Below, one piece after another: positions 34,532 through 44,547 of a stretch of 64,000 bases of DNA; position 1 is the stretch's first letter, and each line of letters opens with the position of its first letter. Under the pieces are notes generated by a model, which was not told where the DNA came from, did not search any database, and saw nothing but the letters and a program-made list of their open reading frames with translations. The stretch is from Roseateles puraquae (lineage in GTDB: Bacteria > Pseudomonadota > Gammaproteobacteria > Burkholderiales > Burkholderiaceae_C). Made by a program: the position numbers and the translations under genes. The stretch is taken from positions 1 through 64,000 of the forward strand of contig NZ_NISI01000019.1 in assembly GCF_002205845.1 (NCBI RefSeq), in the 5' to 3' direction.

Positions 34532-35241
34532 GAGACCGGCTTCCGTTCATCGGCCTCGATTCGGCCATCGCGCAGCCGGATGACGCGGCGCGCTCGCTCA
34601 ACCACCATCGGATCGTGCGTCGAGAACACGAAGGTCGTGCCCTGCTCCTCGTTGATCCTGCGCATCAGGTCCATCAGGGCCGCACCGGAGGCCGAGTCGA
34701 GATTGGCCGTCGGCTCGTCCGGCAGCACGATCGCGGGCCGGGCGGCGATGGCCCGGGCCACCGCGACACGCTGCTGCTGACCACCCGACAGTTCGTTCGG
34801 CCGGCGGTGCTCCATGCCTTCAAGCCCAAGCGCATGCAGCAGCCGCAGCGCTTCGGAACGCCGCCGGCTTTCCTCCACGCCCTGCAGCAGCATCACGTAC
34901 TCCACGTTCTCCAGCGCGGAGAGCACGGGCACCAGGTTGTATTCCTGGAAGACGAAGCCGATGCGGCGCAGCCGAACCTCGGCCAGCGCCTTGCGGCCGA
35001 GCGCGCCGATCTCTTGGTCTCCGATCCAGATGCGGCCGCTGGTCGGGCGGTCTAGCCCCCCGATCAGGTTGAGCAGCGTCGTCTTGCCGGAGCCCGACGG
35101 TCCGACCAGGGCGACGAAGTCGCCCTCCATGATCTGGACGCTGGTCTCGTGCAGCGCCGGAACCGGGATGCTGTCGCGCTGGTAGATCTTCGTCGCCCGG
35201 TCAGTGCGAACGATGGCTTGGCGCGTCGGCTGGGGCATCAT
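34528..35241 (-). CDS. ABC transporter ATP-binding protein (LolD/MacB type)
   Basis: A 237-aa ATPase. Walker A GPSGSGKT, Q-loop FQEYNLVP, signature LSGGQQQR, Walker B AIVLPDEPTANLDS and switch His (STHD) are all intact. The MacB/LolD class is indicated by the ALxxVxLxxxxGEFVAL-like N-terminus and FVFQEYNL. Pairs with the tandem permease downstream (4-bp overlap), and itself overlaps the phosphoketolase gene by 4 bp. Confidence 0.92.
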   Translation of the reverse strand: MMPQPTRQAIVRTDRATKIYQRDSIPVPALHETSVQIMEGDFVALVGPSGSGKTTLLNLIGGLDRPTSGRIWIGDQEIGALGRKALAEVRLRRIGFVFQEYNLVPVLSALENVEYVMLLQGVEESRRRSEALRLLHALGLEGMEHRRPNELSGGQQQRVAVARAIAARPAIVLPDEPTANLDSASGAALMDLMRRINEEQGTTFVFSTHDPMVVERARRVIRLRDGRIEADERKPVS

Positions 35242-37667
35242 GAGGCCGCCATCACACTGCGCGGATCACCGTCACCACGCACCGCGGCCAATTCCTCGAC
35301 ACCAAGAATGCTGGCCGGATCAATGCAGAGGGCATCTGCCGCCTCTGCCACGATATGCGCCCAGGTGCTGCGGTTGGCGAACAGCATGCCCGGCACATCG
35401 AGCGTGCCGCCGCGAGAGATGTAGCCCAGCGCGCGGGTCTTCCGTGGCCCGGTGTCGATGGCGCGCAGTACGCCGAGTGTCGGCTCGGGCCGCATATGGG
35501 ACGCGATGATGCGCACGCCGGCCTCAGCAGGGAACAGCCGCTGCCGCGTGGCGTCGTCTGCCACGAACTCCCGCTCGCGCGCATCGCGCGGCATCCGGAA
35601 GCGGCCGGGTTCTATGACGCAGGTGACCGCCGTGCGATGCCCACGGGCGTCGAGACGCTCGGCTGCCCGCAGCGCCTGCTGAAGCTGGTAGGCACCGATC
35701 GCAATCAACAGCACGTCCGGCGCGTCGCAAGCCTTCACGACGCAAGCGCCCTGTGACACGAGACGCTCCGCCGACTCGCCAGTCAGCAGGCTCGCCATCG
35801 GCCGCTTGGGGACGACGAAGGTCCAAAGCTGGCCATGGGTGGCGTAAGCTGCGCGCAGCGCTGCTGTGGCGCTGTTGGCATCAACCGGGAACATCACGCG
35901 CGCCGTGTCGGACATCTCGCCGAGCAGCGCCTCGGCCAGCGTCGGATCCTGGTGCGATTGCTCGTTCTTGCCGTTCTCCCAGGTATGCGACGTCGCCACG
36001 GTGACGACCGACAGCCAGCCCGGGGGCACACCGGCCTCGGCCTGGTGGCGGGCAAACAGGATCTCCTGGCGCAGCGCACCGAGCATCTTGACCGCGAAGG
36101 CCTCGTAGGACACCACGAGATTGATGCCGCCCTTGTTGCCAAGCGCCGCGCTGACCACAGCCTCTTCGTTGAGAGCCGTGATCACGGCGCCGTCCACCGC
36201 CTCAGCCAGGCCGGGCTCGGGAATGAAGACGCGATGCTTCAGCAGGTCCAAGGTCTGTCCCATGCGGTTGCTGCGCAATTCGTCGGGGTTGCCGACGCGC
36301 GGGCGCAGCCGGGGATTGGCCTTGACGATGTCGACAAACGCCATGTCCAACGCCGCCATCGGCGCGACCTCGCCTCCACCGATAGCGTGCCAACGGGGCT
36401 CGGGAAACGTGGGCGCGTCGACGCACCTGTGGGCAAGCGGGTGGTCACGCTCAAGAGCCCGGTGCTGTTCTTCATGCCGGCAGAGCACGGCCAAGGCCTC
36501 GTCGAGTTCATCGGCGGGCACGAACAAGGCACGGGCACCCTCGTTGAACTGCTGCCGCGCGCACGGGTCGATGCGGGGATTGCCGTCCAGCGGCAGGTTG
36601 TGCGCGGCATTAGTCCCAGCGCCGGGAAAGCCGAATCCCTTGGGTGCCTCGGCGATCGTGTAGTGCAGCGGAACGGGATAGTGGATGCTCCCGGTCGCGA
36701 CCGCTGCCGCGCAGGCTGCGAGTCTTTCCTCCATGGCATGCACGGCCCACGCGAACGCCGCCGGGTCCGTACCGTCGATCTCCATCGGGTCGAAGCCGTT
36801 CAGGCGCAAGTGCTCATGGAACCACTCCTGCCCGCCTTGCTGTTGCATCGTGCTGCGCTGCTCGATGCGCCGGCCATTCAGGATCATGAAGGGGGCGACG
36901 AAGCCGCAGTCTTCAGCTCGCCACCACCGCGGTGCCCAGTCGCTCCCGCGCTGCTCCTCGAACGCACCGTCGCTGAGGAACACCACCAGGCGCTCACCAG
37001 GCAGAGGCATGTGCACATACTGCAGTTCGGCGAAGCCGAGGTAGCCGCCCTCGGACAGGCCGCCGGCCGTGTTCGTCCCGACATGGCTGCCGAGCGGGGA
37101 TGCCGGCCGGCCGGCCGCGTCGATCGCATAGCTGTAGAAGTCGCGAGCGAAACGGGTCAGGCCGCTTTCCGTGCGGTTGTAGCGCTCGGCATGGCGCGGC
37201 GTCATGTTGCCCACCAGCAGGTTGCAGGCATCAATGCCGGCCACGCAATGCCCCTGGCCCATCAGCCAGCTCCGGGTCAGGCCACTGAGTGCATTGGCCG
37301 TGAGGTAGCCGACATAGGCTGGCACGATGTTCAACGAGCCTCCGGTGTGGCCTTCGGGCGTCTCCTTGAAGTCCTCCGCCGCCAGCTCGCGCCCATCGGG
37401 ATAGACGCTGGCGGCATAGGTCATGTGCACCGTCAGCCACATACCGGCAACGGTCAGGCGGTCTGCGGCCCACAACGTCCGATAGACCGCCGCGGCATTG
37501 CTCGCCTTTCCTTCGGCGACGAGAACTTGCGCGAGATCGTGAACACGAAGTTGCGTGAGCTCATTGTGGACGATGGGCCCATAGCCACGGGCCCAGCGTT
37601 CGAACTCAGCGTCGGACTCGCGAAAGCGTCGCACCCTCTCGGCGACCCAGGGAAGACTGTGATTCAT
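35238..37667 (-). CDS. Phosphoketolase-family enzyme
   Basis: An 809-aa ThDP enzyme of the XFP class, which splits xylulose 5-phosphate or fructose 6-phosphate to acetyl phosphate and an aldose phosphate. Visible are ETPEGHTGGSLNIVPAYVGY, GQGHCVAGIDACNLL, FLSDGAFEEQRGSDW and KNEQSHQDPTLAEALL (compare SHQDPG in classical enzymes). It is diverged from standard Xfp, so a related ketose-phosphate reaction such as epimerisation is possible. ATG at 37667 is used; ATG 37676 is equally open. 109 bp separate it from the upstream gene. Confidence 0.75.
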   Translation of the reverse strand: MNHSLPWVAERVRRFRESDAEFERWARGYGPIVHNELTQLRVHDLAQVLVAEGKASNAAAVYRTLWAADRLTVAGMWLTVHMTYAASVYPDGRELAAEDFKETPEGHTGGSLNIVPAYVGYLTANALSGLTRSWLMGQGHCVAGIDACNLLVGNMTPRHAERYNRTESGLTRFARDFYSYAIDAAGRPASPLGSHVGTNTAGGLSEGGYLGFAELQYVHMPLPGERLVVFLSDGAFEEQRGSDWAPRWWRAEDCGFVAPFMILNGRRIEQRSTMQQQGGQEWFHEHLRLNGFDPMEIDGTDPAAFAWAVHAMEERLAACAAAVATGSIHYPVPLHYTIAEAPKGFGFPGAGTNAAHNLPLDGNPRIDPCARQQFNEGARALFVPADELDEALAVLCRHEEQHRALERDHPLAHRCVDAPTFPEPRWHAIGGGEVAPMAALDMAFVDIVKANPRLRPRVGNPDELRSNRMGQTLDLLKHRVFIPEPGLAEAVDGAVITALNEEAVVSAALGNKGGINLVVSYEAFAVKMLGALRQEILFARHQAEAGVPPGWLSVVTVATSHTWENGKNEQSHQDPTLAEALLGEMSDTARVMFPVDANSATAALRAAYATHGQLWTFVVPKRPMASLLTGESAERLVSQGACVVKACDAPDVLLIAIGAYQLQQALRAAERLDARGHRTAVTCVIEPGRFRMPRDAREREFVADDATRQRLFPAEAGVRIIASHMRPEPTLGVLRAIDTGPRKTRALGYISRGGTLDVPGMLFANRSTWAHIVAEAADALCIDPASILGVEELAAVRGDGDPRSVMAAS

Positions 37668-37775
37668 GGTGAGCATCCAGGGATCCGGAAATTGAAGGGA
37701 TGGCCGGCCGACGGGAATGCCGTGGCAGCACACAGGCCCGAAGGTGGCGGATCGATCATCAGAGCGGCGGACACC

Positions 37776-38222
37776 TCAGGCCTCCCGCCCGTACAGAGCC
37801 AAGGCGGCCAGCCAAAGCAGCACGGGCGCCAGCAGCAGCCAGCGGAAGTCGGAGTGGAGGACGAAGTTCATCACTGCCATCAGCCCCACCGTCGACAGCC
37901 CAGCCAGGGCGATCACCCATGCCGTACCCCTGGGCCGAGCGGGTAGCACGCGGCGGGCCACGAAGAATGTCAGCACGCCCGCACCTGCCATGAATCCCCC
38001 CATGACCGTGAAGACGATGCGCAGCCAGGCTTCCAGCCCGGGAGCCGTCTCCCTCAGCCGATCGAGCGATACGCCAATGAAGCGCGGATCTTCTGGCAGC
38101 AACGGGGGGCGCAGGAGAATGAAGTAGATGCCCAGGCCGACGAGCCAGGCTCCGCACAGGGTCAGAAGTCCTGCGGCGATCCGCGACGCAGGGGTCCGGC
38201 CGGGAGGTCGATGCGCGCTCAT
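37776..38222 (-). CDS. Small four-helix membrane protein of unknown function
   Basis: A 148-aa protein with four hydrophobic segments (AAGLLTLCGAWLVGLGIYFI, IVFTVMGGFMAGAGVLTFFV, WVIALAGLSTVGLMAVMNFV and LLLAPVLLWLAALAL). It overlaps the LolA-like gene by 4 bp, so it probably belongs to that transport unit. I do not recognise a family. Confidence 0.6.
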   Translation of the reverse strand: MSAHRPPGRTPASRIAAGLLTLCGAWLVGLGIYFILLRPPLLPEDPRFIGVSLDRLRETAPGLEAWLRIVFTVMGGFMAGAGVLTFFVARRVLPARPRGTAWVIALAGLSTVGLMAVMNFVLHSDFRWLLLAPVLLWLAALALYGREA

Positions 38223-38983
38223 CGCTTCTGAAGATTGCGTTGGCTGAAAATCTCGTCGTCAACAGGACGGTCGAACGTGGCGTCCTTGAGCACGACGACG
38301 GTCGAATTGCCCGGCTTGGCATCCGGCCGCATCTCCCAGCGCGTCGGCAGAACCCTGTCGCCGACCTTGCGCACATCGGAGAAGGCCAGCACACGCACAC
38401 GCTCGCCGCGTTCGCTGAAGTACTCCTGCTTCAGCGGCACCGCGTCGGCGCGCCGCACCCAGTAGACGATGCGCCCCCAGACCACCGCCGCTTCCGGTTT
38501 GGGCACGGCCTCGACCTGCACGACCGCCTCGCCGTCGACCTGCGTGGTCCCGACGACCCTTTGCGAGTAGTCGTCAAGGATGCTGCTCTCCTTGACGAGA
38601 TCGTCGTTTGTGAAGTCGGATCCCATCCAGGGCTGCAGCATCATCGACGGTGGGATCTTGACGATGCGCTCCACGTTGGGAAGGTAGTTCCACATCTCCG
38701 CGCCGATGCGCAGCGAACCGATGCCGGCCTCCTTGGCCGGAGACACGATTCGCACGAAGGAGCGCTTGGGCCTGTCCATCCACAGACGCAGGCCCAGCGT
38801 GCGCTGCCAACGCGGTGTGGTGATCGTCATCTCGTACTCGCCCTGCACCGTGCGCCCCCAGAGCAGCTTCTCGACCCGGTCAAGGATCTCCCGCCCCTCC
38901 GAAGGCTGGGCGCGGGCACCCGCAACGGCAAGGCAGGCCAGCGCGGCACCCGCCGATCGAAGCCAGGCGCGGCGCCCGCTCAC
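38219..38983 (-). CDS. LolA-like outer-membrane lipoprotein-sorting protein
   Basis: A 254-aa periplasmic protein; GTG start overlaps the ftsH stop (GTGA). Signal peptide GAALACLAVAGARAQ. The body fits the LolA-like fold of outer-membrane lipoprotein-sorting proteins: VQGEYEMTITTPRWQRTLGL, ERIVKIPPSMMLQPWMGSDF and DRVLPTRWEMRPDA. It is not the canonical LolA. Its operon with an FtsX/LolD-type transporter and a beta-barrel suggests a dedicated lipid or lipoprotein pathway. Confidence 0.82.
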   Translation of the reverse strand: MSGRRAWLRSAGAALACLAVAGARAQPSEGREILDRVEKLLWGRTVQGEYEMTITTPRWQRTLGLRLWMDRPKRSFVRIVSPAKEAGIGSLRIGAEMWNYLPNVERIVKIPPSMMLQPWMGSDFTNDDLVKESSILDDYSQRVVGTTQVDGEAVVQVEAVPKPEAAVVWGRIVYWVRRADAVPLKQEYFSERGERVRVLAFSDVRKVGDRVLPTRWEMRPDAKPGNSTVVVLKDATFDRPVDDEIFSQRNLQKR

Positions 38984-40851
38984 GACGCATCCCCACGAGG
39001 TGAGGCCACCGACCCGATGAGGCCGTCCAGCATCTTGCGGTCAACGACCTCCTTCTCGAGCAACAGCGCGGCCAGCGACTCGAGCGTCTCGCGGTGTGCC
39101 CCAAGCGTCTGCGTCACCCGTTCGCGGGCCTCGTCGAGCAGTTTGCGCACCTCGGCGTCGATGGCCTCGGCGGTGCGCTCGCTGAAGGTGCGCGGCTCCG
39201 GCAACGTCGGCCCGTTGAGGAACAGCGGCGCCGGACGGGCGTCGTAGGTCGCCAGGCCGAGCGCTTCGCTCATCCCATAGTGGGTCACCATGTGGCGGGC
39301 CAGATCGGTGGCGCGCTGCAGATCGTTCTCCGCACCGGTCGAGACATCGTCGAAGACCAGTTGCTCGGCCACCCGCCCGCCGAGCAGAACGTCCAGCCGG
39401 TCGAGCAATTCGCTGCGGCGCATCAGATAGCGGTCCTCGGTCGGCAACTGCTGGGTGTAGCCCAGCGCCGCGATGCCCCGCGGGATGATCGATACCTTGG
39501 CCACGCGGTCGGCGTTCTTGCGATGTTCGGCAACCAGCGCATGGCCCGCCTCGTGGTACGCGACGAACTTGCGCTCGGTCGCGTTCATCACGCGGTTCTT
39601 CTTTTCGAGGCCAGCGACGATCCGGTCCAGCGCCTCTTCGAAGTCCTGCATGTCCACCGCGTCCTTGCCACGCTTGGCGGCACGCAGCGTCGCCTCGTTG
39701 ACGAGATTGGCGAGGTCAGCACCGGCAAAGCCAGGCGTGCGTGCGGCCACCGCAGTCAGATCGACGGTCGGCCCAAGCCGGACGTTCTTCACGTGCACCT
39801 GGAGGATCTGGCGTCGCCCGTTGAGGTCGGGCCGGTCCACCGCGATGTGGCGGTCGAAGCGCCCCGGACGCAGCAGCGCCGGGTCCAGCACCTCGGGGCG
39901 GTTGGTCGCGGCCAGGATGATCACGCCACGATTGGTGTCGAAGCCATCCATCTCGGCGAGCAACTGGTTCAGCGTCTGCTCATGCTCCTCGTGTCCACCT
40001 GACAAGCCGACGCCGCGGGCCTTGCCCAAGGCGTCGATCTCGTCGATGAAGACGATGCACGGCGCCTTGGCGGCTGCCTGTTCGAACAGGTCGCGCACGC
40101 GCGCGGCGCCGACGCCGACGAACATCTCGACGAACTCGGAGCCGCTGAGCGACAGGAAGGGCACGCCGGCCTCCCCGGCCACAGCCTTGGCGAGCAGCGT
40201 CTTCCCGGTACCCGGCGCGCCGACGATGAGGACGCCCTTGGGAATCTTTCCGCCCAGTCGCTTGTAGCGGTCGGGATTCTTCAGGAACTCGACCACCTCC
40301 ATCAGCTCCTCGCGGGCCTCGTCGATGCCGGCCACGTCCTTGAACGTGACGCCGGTCTCGGTCTGCATGTAGACCTTGGCCTTGCTCTTGCCGATCTCCA
40401 GCATGCCGTGCCCCATGCCGCCGCCCATGCGCTTCATCAGGAGCCACCAGATACCAAAGAACACCAACGCTGGCGCCACCCACGAGATCAAAGCGCCGAG
40501 CCACTTGCTCTCGCGCACGCCGCCATAGCGAACCTTTGCCGCATCGAGCTGCGCCACCAGCCCCGGATCGTTCAGCAGCACGGTGGCAAAACCGTGTTCG
40601 GCACCCGAGCGCTTCAGCGCCTCGACCTTCTCCTTCGGCAGGATTTGCTCCAGCCCGTCGACCTTCAGCTTGCCCGTAGCGATGCCGTCGGCGATCACCA
40701 CATCTTCGAGTTTGCCGGCTCCCAATGCCTGCTTGAACTCGCTGTAGCTGAGCGTCTGCGTATGCTGCGTCGCGAAGAACTCCTGCACCAGGATCATCCC
40801 CACGAGTGCGGCGAGCACATACCACAGCGAGAACACCTGTTTCTGGTCCAT
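38980..40851 (-). CDS. ftsH: ATP-dependent zinc metalloprotease FtsH (accessory copy)
   Basis: A 623-aa membrane AAA+ protease. Two N-terminal helices flank a periplasmic domain ([33 protein letters not shown]). Walker A GAPGTGKT, Walker [12 protein letters not shown] ([20 protein letters not shown]) and the zinc site HEAGH are intact. ATG at 40851 is chosen; upstream codons lack homology. The family usually has a chromosomal copy elsewhere, so this is likely a stress-island paralogue. The 131 bp upstream (40852-40982) has no motif I recognise. Confidence 0.92.
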   Translation of the reverse strand: MDQKQVFSLWYVLAALVGMILVQEFFATQHTQTLSYSEFKQALGAGKLEDVVIADGIATGKLKVDGLEQILPKEKVEALKRSGAEHGFATVLLNDPGLVAQLDAAKVRYGGVRESKWLGALISWVAPALVFFGIWWLLMKRMGGGMGHGMLEIGKSKAKVYMQTETGVTFKDVAGIDEAREELMEVVEFLKNPDRYKRLGGKIPKGVLIVGAPGTGKTLLAKAVAGEAGVPFLSLSGSEFVEMFVGVGAARVRDLFEQAAAKAPCIVFIDEIDALGKARGVGLSGGHEEHEQTLNQLLAEMDGFDTNRGVIILAATNRPEVLDPALLRPGRFDRHIAVDRPDLNGRRQILQVHVKNVRLGPTVDLTAVAARTPGFAGADLANLVNEATLRAAKRGKDAVDMQDFEEALDRIVAGLEKKNRVMNATERKFVAYHEAGHALVAEHRKNADRVAKVSIIPRGIAALGYTQQLPTEDRYLMRRSELLDRLDVLLGGRVAEQLVFDDVSTGAENDLQRATDLARHMVTHYGMSEALGLATYDARPAPLFLNGPTLPEPRTFSERTAEAIDAEVRKLLDEARERVTQTLGAHRETLESLAALLLEKEVVDRKMLDGLIGSVASPRGDAS

Positions 40852-40982
40852 CAACCCATCTCCCTTGAAGCGACGCTGTCGCGTCCAGACCGTTTCGGCC
40901 AACAACCTTTGGCGGCCCTCCGGTAGCAGCCGCGATAGTCCGGGCGCATCACCTTCCCACCCCTCCCGACCGAACTCCGACC

Positions 40983-42569
40983 TCAGCCCATCAGCGTCCT
41001 GAAACTCGCCAGTGCGGCCGCCGGGTCGGCTATGCCGTGGTAGATCTGCGGAATCTCGTTGTCCAGGCCGAGCAACCCGTAGACCGCATGCATGGCGCCG
41101 CGTACCGAGTACTCGACGGTGAAGACCACATCCTCGGGAATCTCGACGTACTGTCCGAGCAACGCGAAGTTCGTGGCCCCCTCCGGAATCACCGGCGGTC
41201 GGTCGGCCTTCTCCCGTCGCTCGAACTCGCTGGTGATGTAAGGCATCATCACGGGAATCGTCGTCGTGGTCTTCTGCACTTCCTCGCGGATGTCGTCAAA
41301 TCGCAGGTGATGCATCAACTCGGCCAATATCTCGCGACCCGTGGCCTGGGCCATGGTCTTGGTGATGTAGTCGCCTTTGTTGTCGACGAACAGCCCGTAG
41401 CCCCACAACGTGAAGACGTCGCTGGGCTGGCCGGCAAAGTGCGGCGGGTGCGGCACCACTATCGACATCAGCCAGCTTGAATCCTTGAAGGTCATGAGGC
41501 CTCCTGTACCTGGTGCGTTGCCGGTGAATTCCTCGATGCGACGGACGAGCGCGGGGCTGCGCATCGTCATCGTGAACGAGGCCCACTTGCTCTCGTCGAC
41601 GTTGCCACAGAAGGCGTTCGGCCGCCCAAGACCGGCTGTCTTGCGGGCCATCGACTCCCAAAGCGTCCATGCGCCGTCGCGCTTGTCGCGCACGAGCTCC
41701 GGCGCATGGTCATCATCGCCATAGGTGGCATCGGCCGTCATCGACCCGATCGTGATCAGCGCCAAATCCGAAGGGCTAAGGCGGTACGTGACCAAGTCCC
41801 CGCGACGCTGCGCATGCAACGCATCAACGCGACGCTGCGCGCCTTGCTCGACGAAATCGACGTCGACAACCTTGGTCTCCAGATCGAACTCGACCCCTTG
41901 GCCACGCAGCCAGCTTTCCACAGGCCGAACGATGGCGTCGTACTGGTTGAGCGACGTCCTGCGAACACCGGCCAAGGTATGGATGCGCGGGAATTCCTGA
42001 AGAAAACGCAGCATGTATCTCTTGAGCTCGATCGCGCTGTGCCAGTTCTGGAACGCAAATGTCGTGCGCCACATCGCCCAGAAGTTCGTATCGAAGAAGT
42101 GCGGCGAGAAGCAGTCCTCGATGCGCTTCGTGTGCAGCACGCGTTCTGGTGTGGCCAGCAGCCTCATCAGCTCGAGGCGGTCCTGGAGATTGAAGCCCAG
42201 GTCGCTCGCGTCAAGGATGCGGCGGTCGCGGTCGATCAGGCGTGCCTTCGAATTCGAGCGCCACTCATCGTTGAACACCCAGGTCTGCTGCTTGACCGAC
42301 TTGCTGGCATCGTCCAGGGATGGGATGCTGTCGAGCACGTTCCAGAGGCACACGTATGTCTCCTCGGTCAGCATCCGGCCGCCCCGAGAGACGAAACCCT
42401 TGACAGGGTCGCCTGATCCGTCCAACGCGCCGCCGGCAAGTGGAAGCTCCTCGATGATGCGAACGTTGCTGCCCCTGAAACCGCCATCGCGGATCAGCAG
42501 GACAGCGGCGGACAACGATCCGATTCCGCCACCAACAAGATAGGCTTTGCGGTCTTCATTGCTTTGCAT
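40983..42569 (-). CDS. ohyA: Oleate hydratase
   Basis: A 528-aa FAD-dependent fatty-acid double-bond hydratase that makes 10-hydroxy fatty acids. FAD-binding GGGIGSLSAAVLLIRDGG near the N-terminus, RGGRMLTEETYVCLWNVLDS, and the conserved EFTGNAPGTGGLMTFKDSSW and QYVEIPEDVVFTVEYSVRGA are typical. ATG at 42569 (MQSNEDRKAYLVGGG) is chosen; the open frame upstream is not homologous. A role in detoxifying or remodelling membrane fatty acids fits the neighbouring fabI. Confidence 0.92.
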   Translation of the reverse strand: MQSNEDRKAYLVGGGIGSLSAAVLLIRDGGFRGSNVRIIEELPLAGGALDGSGDPVKGFVSRGGRMLTEETYVCLWNVLDSIPSLDDASKSVKQQTWVFNDEWRSNSKARLIDRDRRILDASDLGFNLQDRLELMRLLATPERVLHTKRIEDCFSPHFFDTNFWAMWRTTFAFQNWHSAIELKRYMLRFLQEFPRIHTLAGVRRTSLNQYDAIVRPVESWLRGQGVEFDLETKVVDVDFVEQGAQRRVDALHAQRRGDLVTYRLSPSDLALITIGSMTADATYGDDDHAPELVRDKRDGAWTLWESMARKTAGLGRPNAFCGNVDESKWASFTMTMRSPALVRRIEEFTGNAPGTGGLMTFKDSSWLMSIVVPHPPHFAGQPSDVFTLWGYGLFVDNKGDYITKTMAQATGREILAELMHHLRFDDIREEVQKTTTTIPVMMPYITSEFERREKADRPPVIPEGATNFALLGQYVEIPEDVVFTVEYSVRGAMHAVYGLLGLDNEIPQIYHGIADPAAALASFRTLMG

Positions 42570-42615
42570 GGTTTGACTCACTTTCTGAATGGAGATTTCA
42601 ATCCGCAGCCCTGCG

Positions 42616-43758
42616 TCACAGACCCGTGCGGCGCAGCACCGACACCGTTTCGCGTGCGATGACTCGCTGCTCACGCGCCCGTACAGCCAGAACTGCGACC
42701 CGCGACTGCGGCGCCTGCAACTCGGCGGCTTCGTCGGATACACCAAAGGCTTCGTTGCGGCGCTCGTCGAGGCATATGCCAAGGAACTCCAGACCTTGAA
42801 GAATGCGCCAGCGCAATGCAGGCGAGTTCTCGCCGGCCCCGCCCGTGAAGGCAACGGCATCACAGCCGCCCATCGCCGCTGCGTAGGCTCCGATGTACTT
42901 GCGCACGCGATAGGCATGTACTTGCAGCGCCAACAGTGCTCCAGGGTTCCCAGTGCACGCAAGAGCCTCAATCTGGCGCAGATCCGCGCTGACAGCCGAC
43001 AGGGCCTTCAGCCCACTGTCGTGGTAGAGCGCCGCTTCAACCTGTTCGTGATCCATGCCGAAAGTTCGCATGACGAAGCCGGGGATGCCCGGATCCAGGT
43101 CACCACTTCGACTGCCCATGACCAGCCCCTCCAAAGCCGTCATTCCCATCGACGTGTCGATGGAGCGGCCTCTTTCGATAGCGCAGACGCTCCCGCCATT
43201 GCCAAGGTGACAACTGACAATGCGCAGGTCTGCCGGATCACGCTCCAGCGTGGCGCTCACAGTCTCGAATACATGCTGATGAGACAGCCCGTGAAAGCCG
43301 TAGCGGCGCACGCCGGCATGCCGCCAGGCTTGCGGAACGGCGTAGGTCGCAGCGCGCTCAGGCATGCTTGCGTGGAAGGCCGTATCGAACACCGCCACCT
43401 GCGGCAACCCAGGCCAACGCTGGCGCGCCAAGCGAATTCCGGCCAGCGCCGCGGGGTTGTGCTGAGGCGCCAGCGGCGTAGCCAACTCAATCGCTCGCTC
43501 GACGCTCGCGTCGATCAGAGCTGCCTCGCTCAGTCTTGGCCCTCCGTGCGCGACGCGGTGGCCTACGGCTGTGATTGCAGTCACGCCCGCAGCGCGCAGC
43601 CGGCGCCCGACTTCGTCGAACGCTGCGGCATCCACGGCGGGATGCTCAATCACGGAATCTGTTACCGACACCGTCGACACGACGTCGAAGGCGGCGAACT
43701 TGAGCGTCGCGCTACCAGCGTTGAACGCGAGAATGTGCGTTGCCATCGCCCGGCCCAT
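42616..43758 (-). CDS. ackA: Acetate kinase
   Basis: A 380-aa ASKHA-fold kinase converting acetyl phosphate plus ADP to acetate plus ATP. Motifs: NAGSATLKF, GHRVAHGG, YGFHGLSHQHVF, SCHLGNGGSVCAI, FTGGAGENS. ATG at 43758 shares its A with the fabI stop (TGATG); ATG at 43746 is an alternative. Together with phosphoketolase in the same array it could yield ATP from sugar phosphates; no phosphotransacetylase gene is present in the window. Confidence 0.93.
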   Translation of the reverse strand: MGRAMATHILAFNAGSATLKFAAFDVVSTVSVTDSVIEHPAVDAAAFDEVGRRLRAAGVTAITAVGHRVAHGGPRLSEAALIDASVERAIELATPLAPQHNPAALAGIRLARQRWPGLPQVAVFDTAFHASMPERAATYAVPQAWRHAGVRRYGFHGLSHQHVFETVSATLERDPADLRIVSCHLGNGGSVCAIERGRSIDTSMGMTALEGLVMGSRSGDLDPGIPGFVMRTFGMDHEQVEAALYHDSGLKALSAVSADLRQIEALACTGNPGALLALQVHAYRVRKYIGAYAAAMGGCDAVAFTGGAGENSPALRWRILQGLEFLGICLDERRNEAFGVSDEAAELQAPQSRVAVLAVRAREQRVIARETVSVLRRTGL

Positions 43759-44537
43759 CAATGAAACGCCATGCCCTCGATGTGGAAGCCGGCATCTACA
43801 TGCATCACCTCCCCCGTGATCGCTGACGCGTATTGGCTGGCGAGTAGCAGCGCAACACGACCGACTTCACAGCCTTCCACGACTCGTCGCTGCGGCGATC
43901 GGCGCGCAGCTTCGTCGAGCAATTCATCGAAGTGCTTAATGCCGGAGGCCGCCCGCGTCCGCACCGGACCTGCCGATATGGCGTTGACACGGATGCCGGC
44001 CGGACCGAGTTCATGCGCGAGATACCGCACCGAAGCCTCCAGCGCGGCCTTGACGGGACCCATCACGTTGTAATGCTCGACCACCTTCTCCGCTCCGTAG
44101 TAGCTCATGGTGGTGAGGCTGCCTCCATCGCGCATCAGCGGCTGGGCCAAACGAGCCATCCGGATCAGGGAATGGCATGACACCAGCATCGCCTCAGCGA
44201 ATCCGGGGCCCGAGCAGTCGATGAGTCGCCCCTGCAGATCCTCTTTGCGTGCCGACGCGATGGAATGGAAGACGAAGTCGATCCGTCCCCAATGGTCGCG
44301 CAGGGCTTCGAACACGGCCTCAAGCTGGCCGTCCTCCATGACGTTGCAGGGGAGCAGCAGTGCCTGCACCTGCTCGGCGAGCGGCGCAACGAAAGGCCGA
44401 GCCTTTTCGCTGAAGTAGGTCATCGCCAATTCGGCCCCTGCGCTTCGGAAGTGCTGCGCGGCCGACCACGCCAGACTGTCGGCGTTGGCGACACCCACCA
44501 CGAGACCACGTCGACCGGAGAGATCAATGATTTCCAT
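43758..44537 (-). CDS. fabI: Enoyl-[acyl-carrier-protein] reductase FabI
   Basis: A 259-aa SDR-family enzyme for the last step of fatty-acid elongation. The FabI-type cofactor site is GLVVGVANADSLAWSAAQHF, and the active site has SYYGAEKVVEHYNVMGPVK (Tyr-x6-Lys spacing). ATG at 44537 follows GAGGCGAG. It is probably a second FabI besides a housekeeping one, since it lies in a DUF3141-ackA-fabI group that recurs in proteobacteria. Confidence 0.9.
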   Translation of the reverse strand: MEIIDLSGRRGLVVGVANADSLAWSAAQHFRSAGAELAMTYFSEKARPFVAPLAEQVQALLLPCNVMEDGQLEAVFEALRDHWGRIDFVFHSIASARKEDLQGRLIDCSGPGFAEAMLVSCHSLIRMARLAQPLMRDGGSLTTMSYYGAEKVVEHYNVMGPVKAALEASVRYLAHELGPAGIRVNAISAGPVRTRAASGIKHFDELLDEAARRSPQRRVVEGCEVGRVALLLASQYASAITGEVMHVDAGFHIEGMAFH

Positions 44538-44547
44538 GGACTCGCCT

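Noticed and set aside
35835-37946. A 703-codon plus-strand frame over the phosphoketolase gene
   Set aside because: Antisense shadow; the minus-strand frame has family motifs over its whole length.
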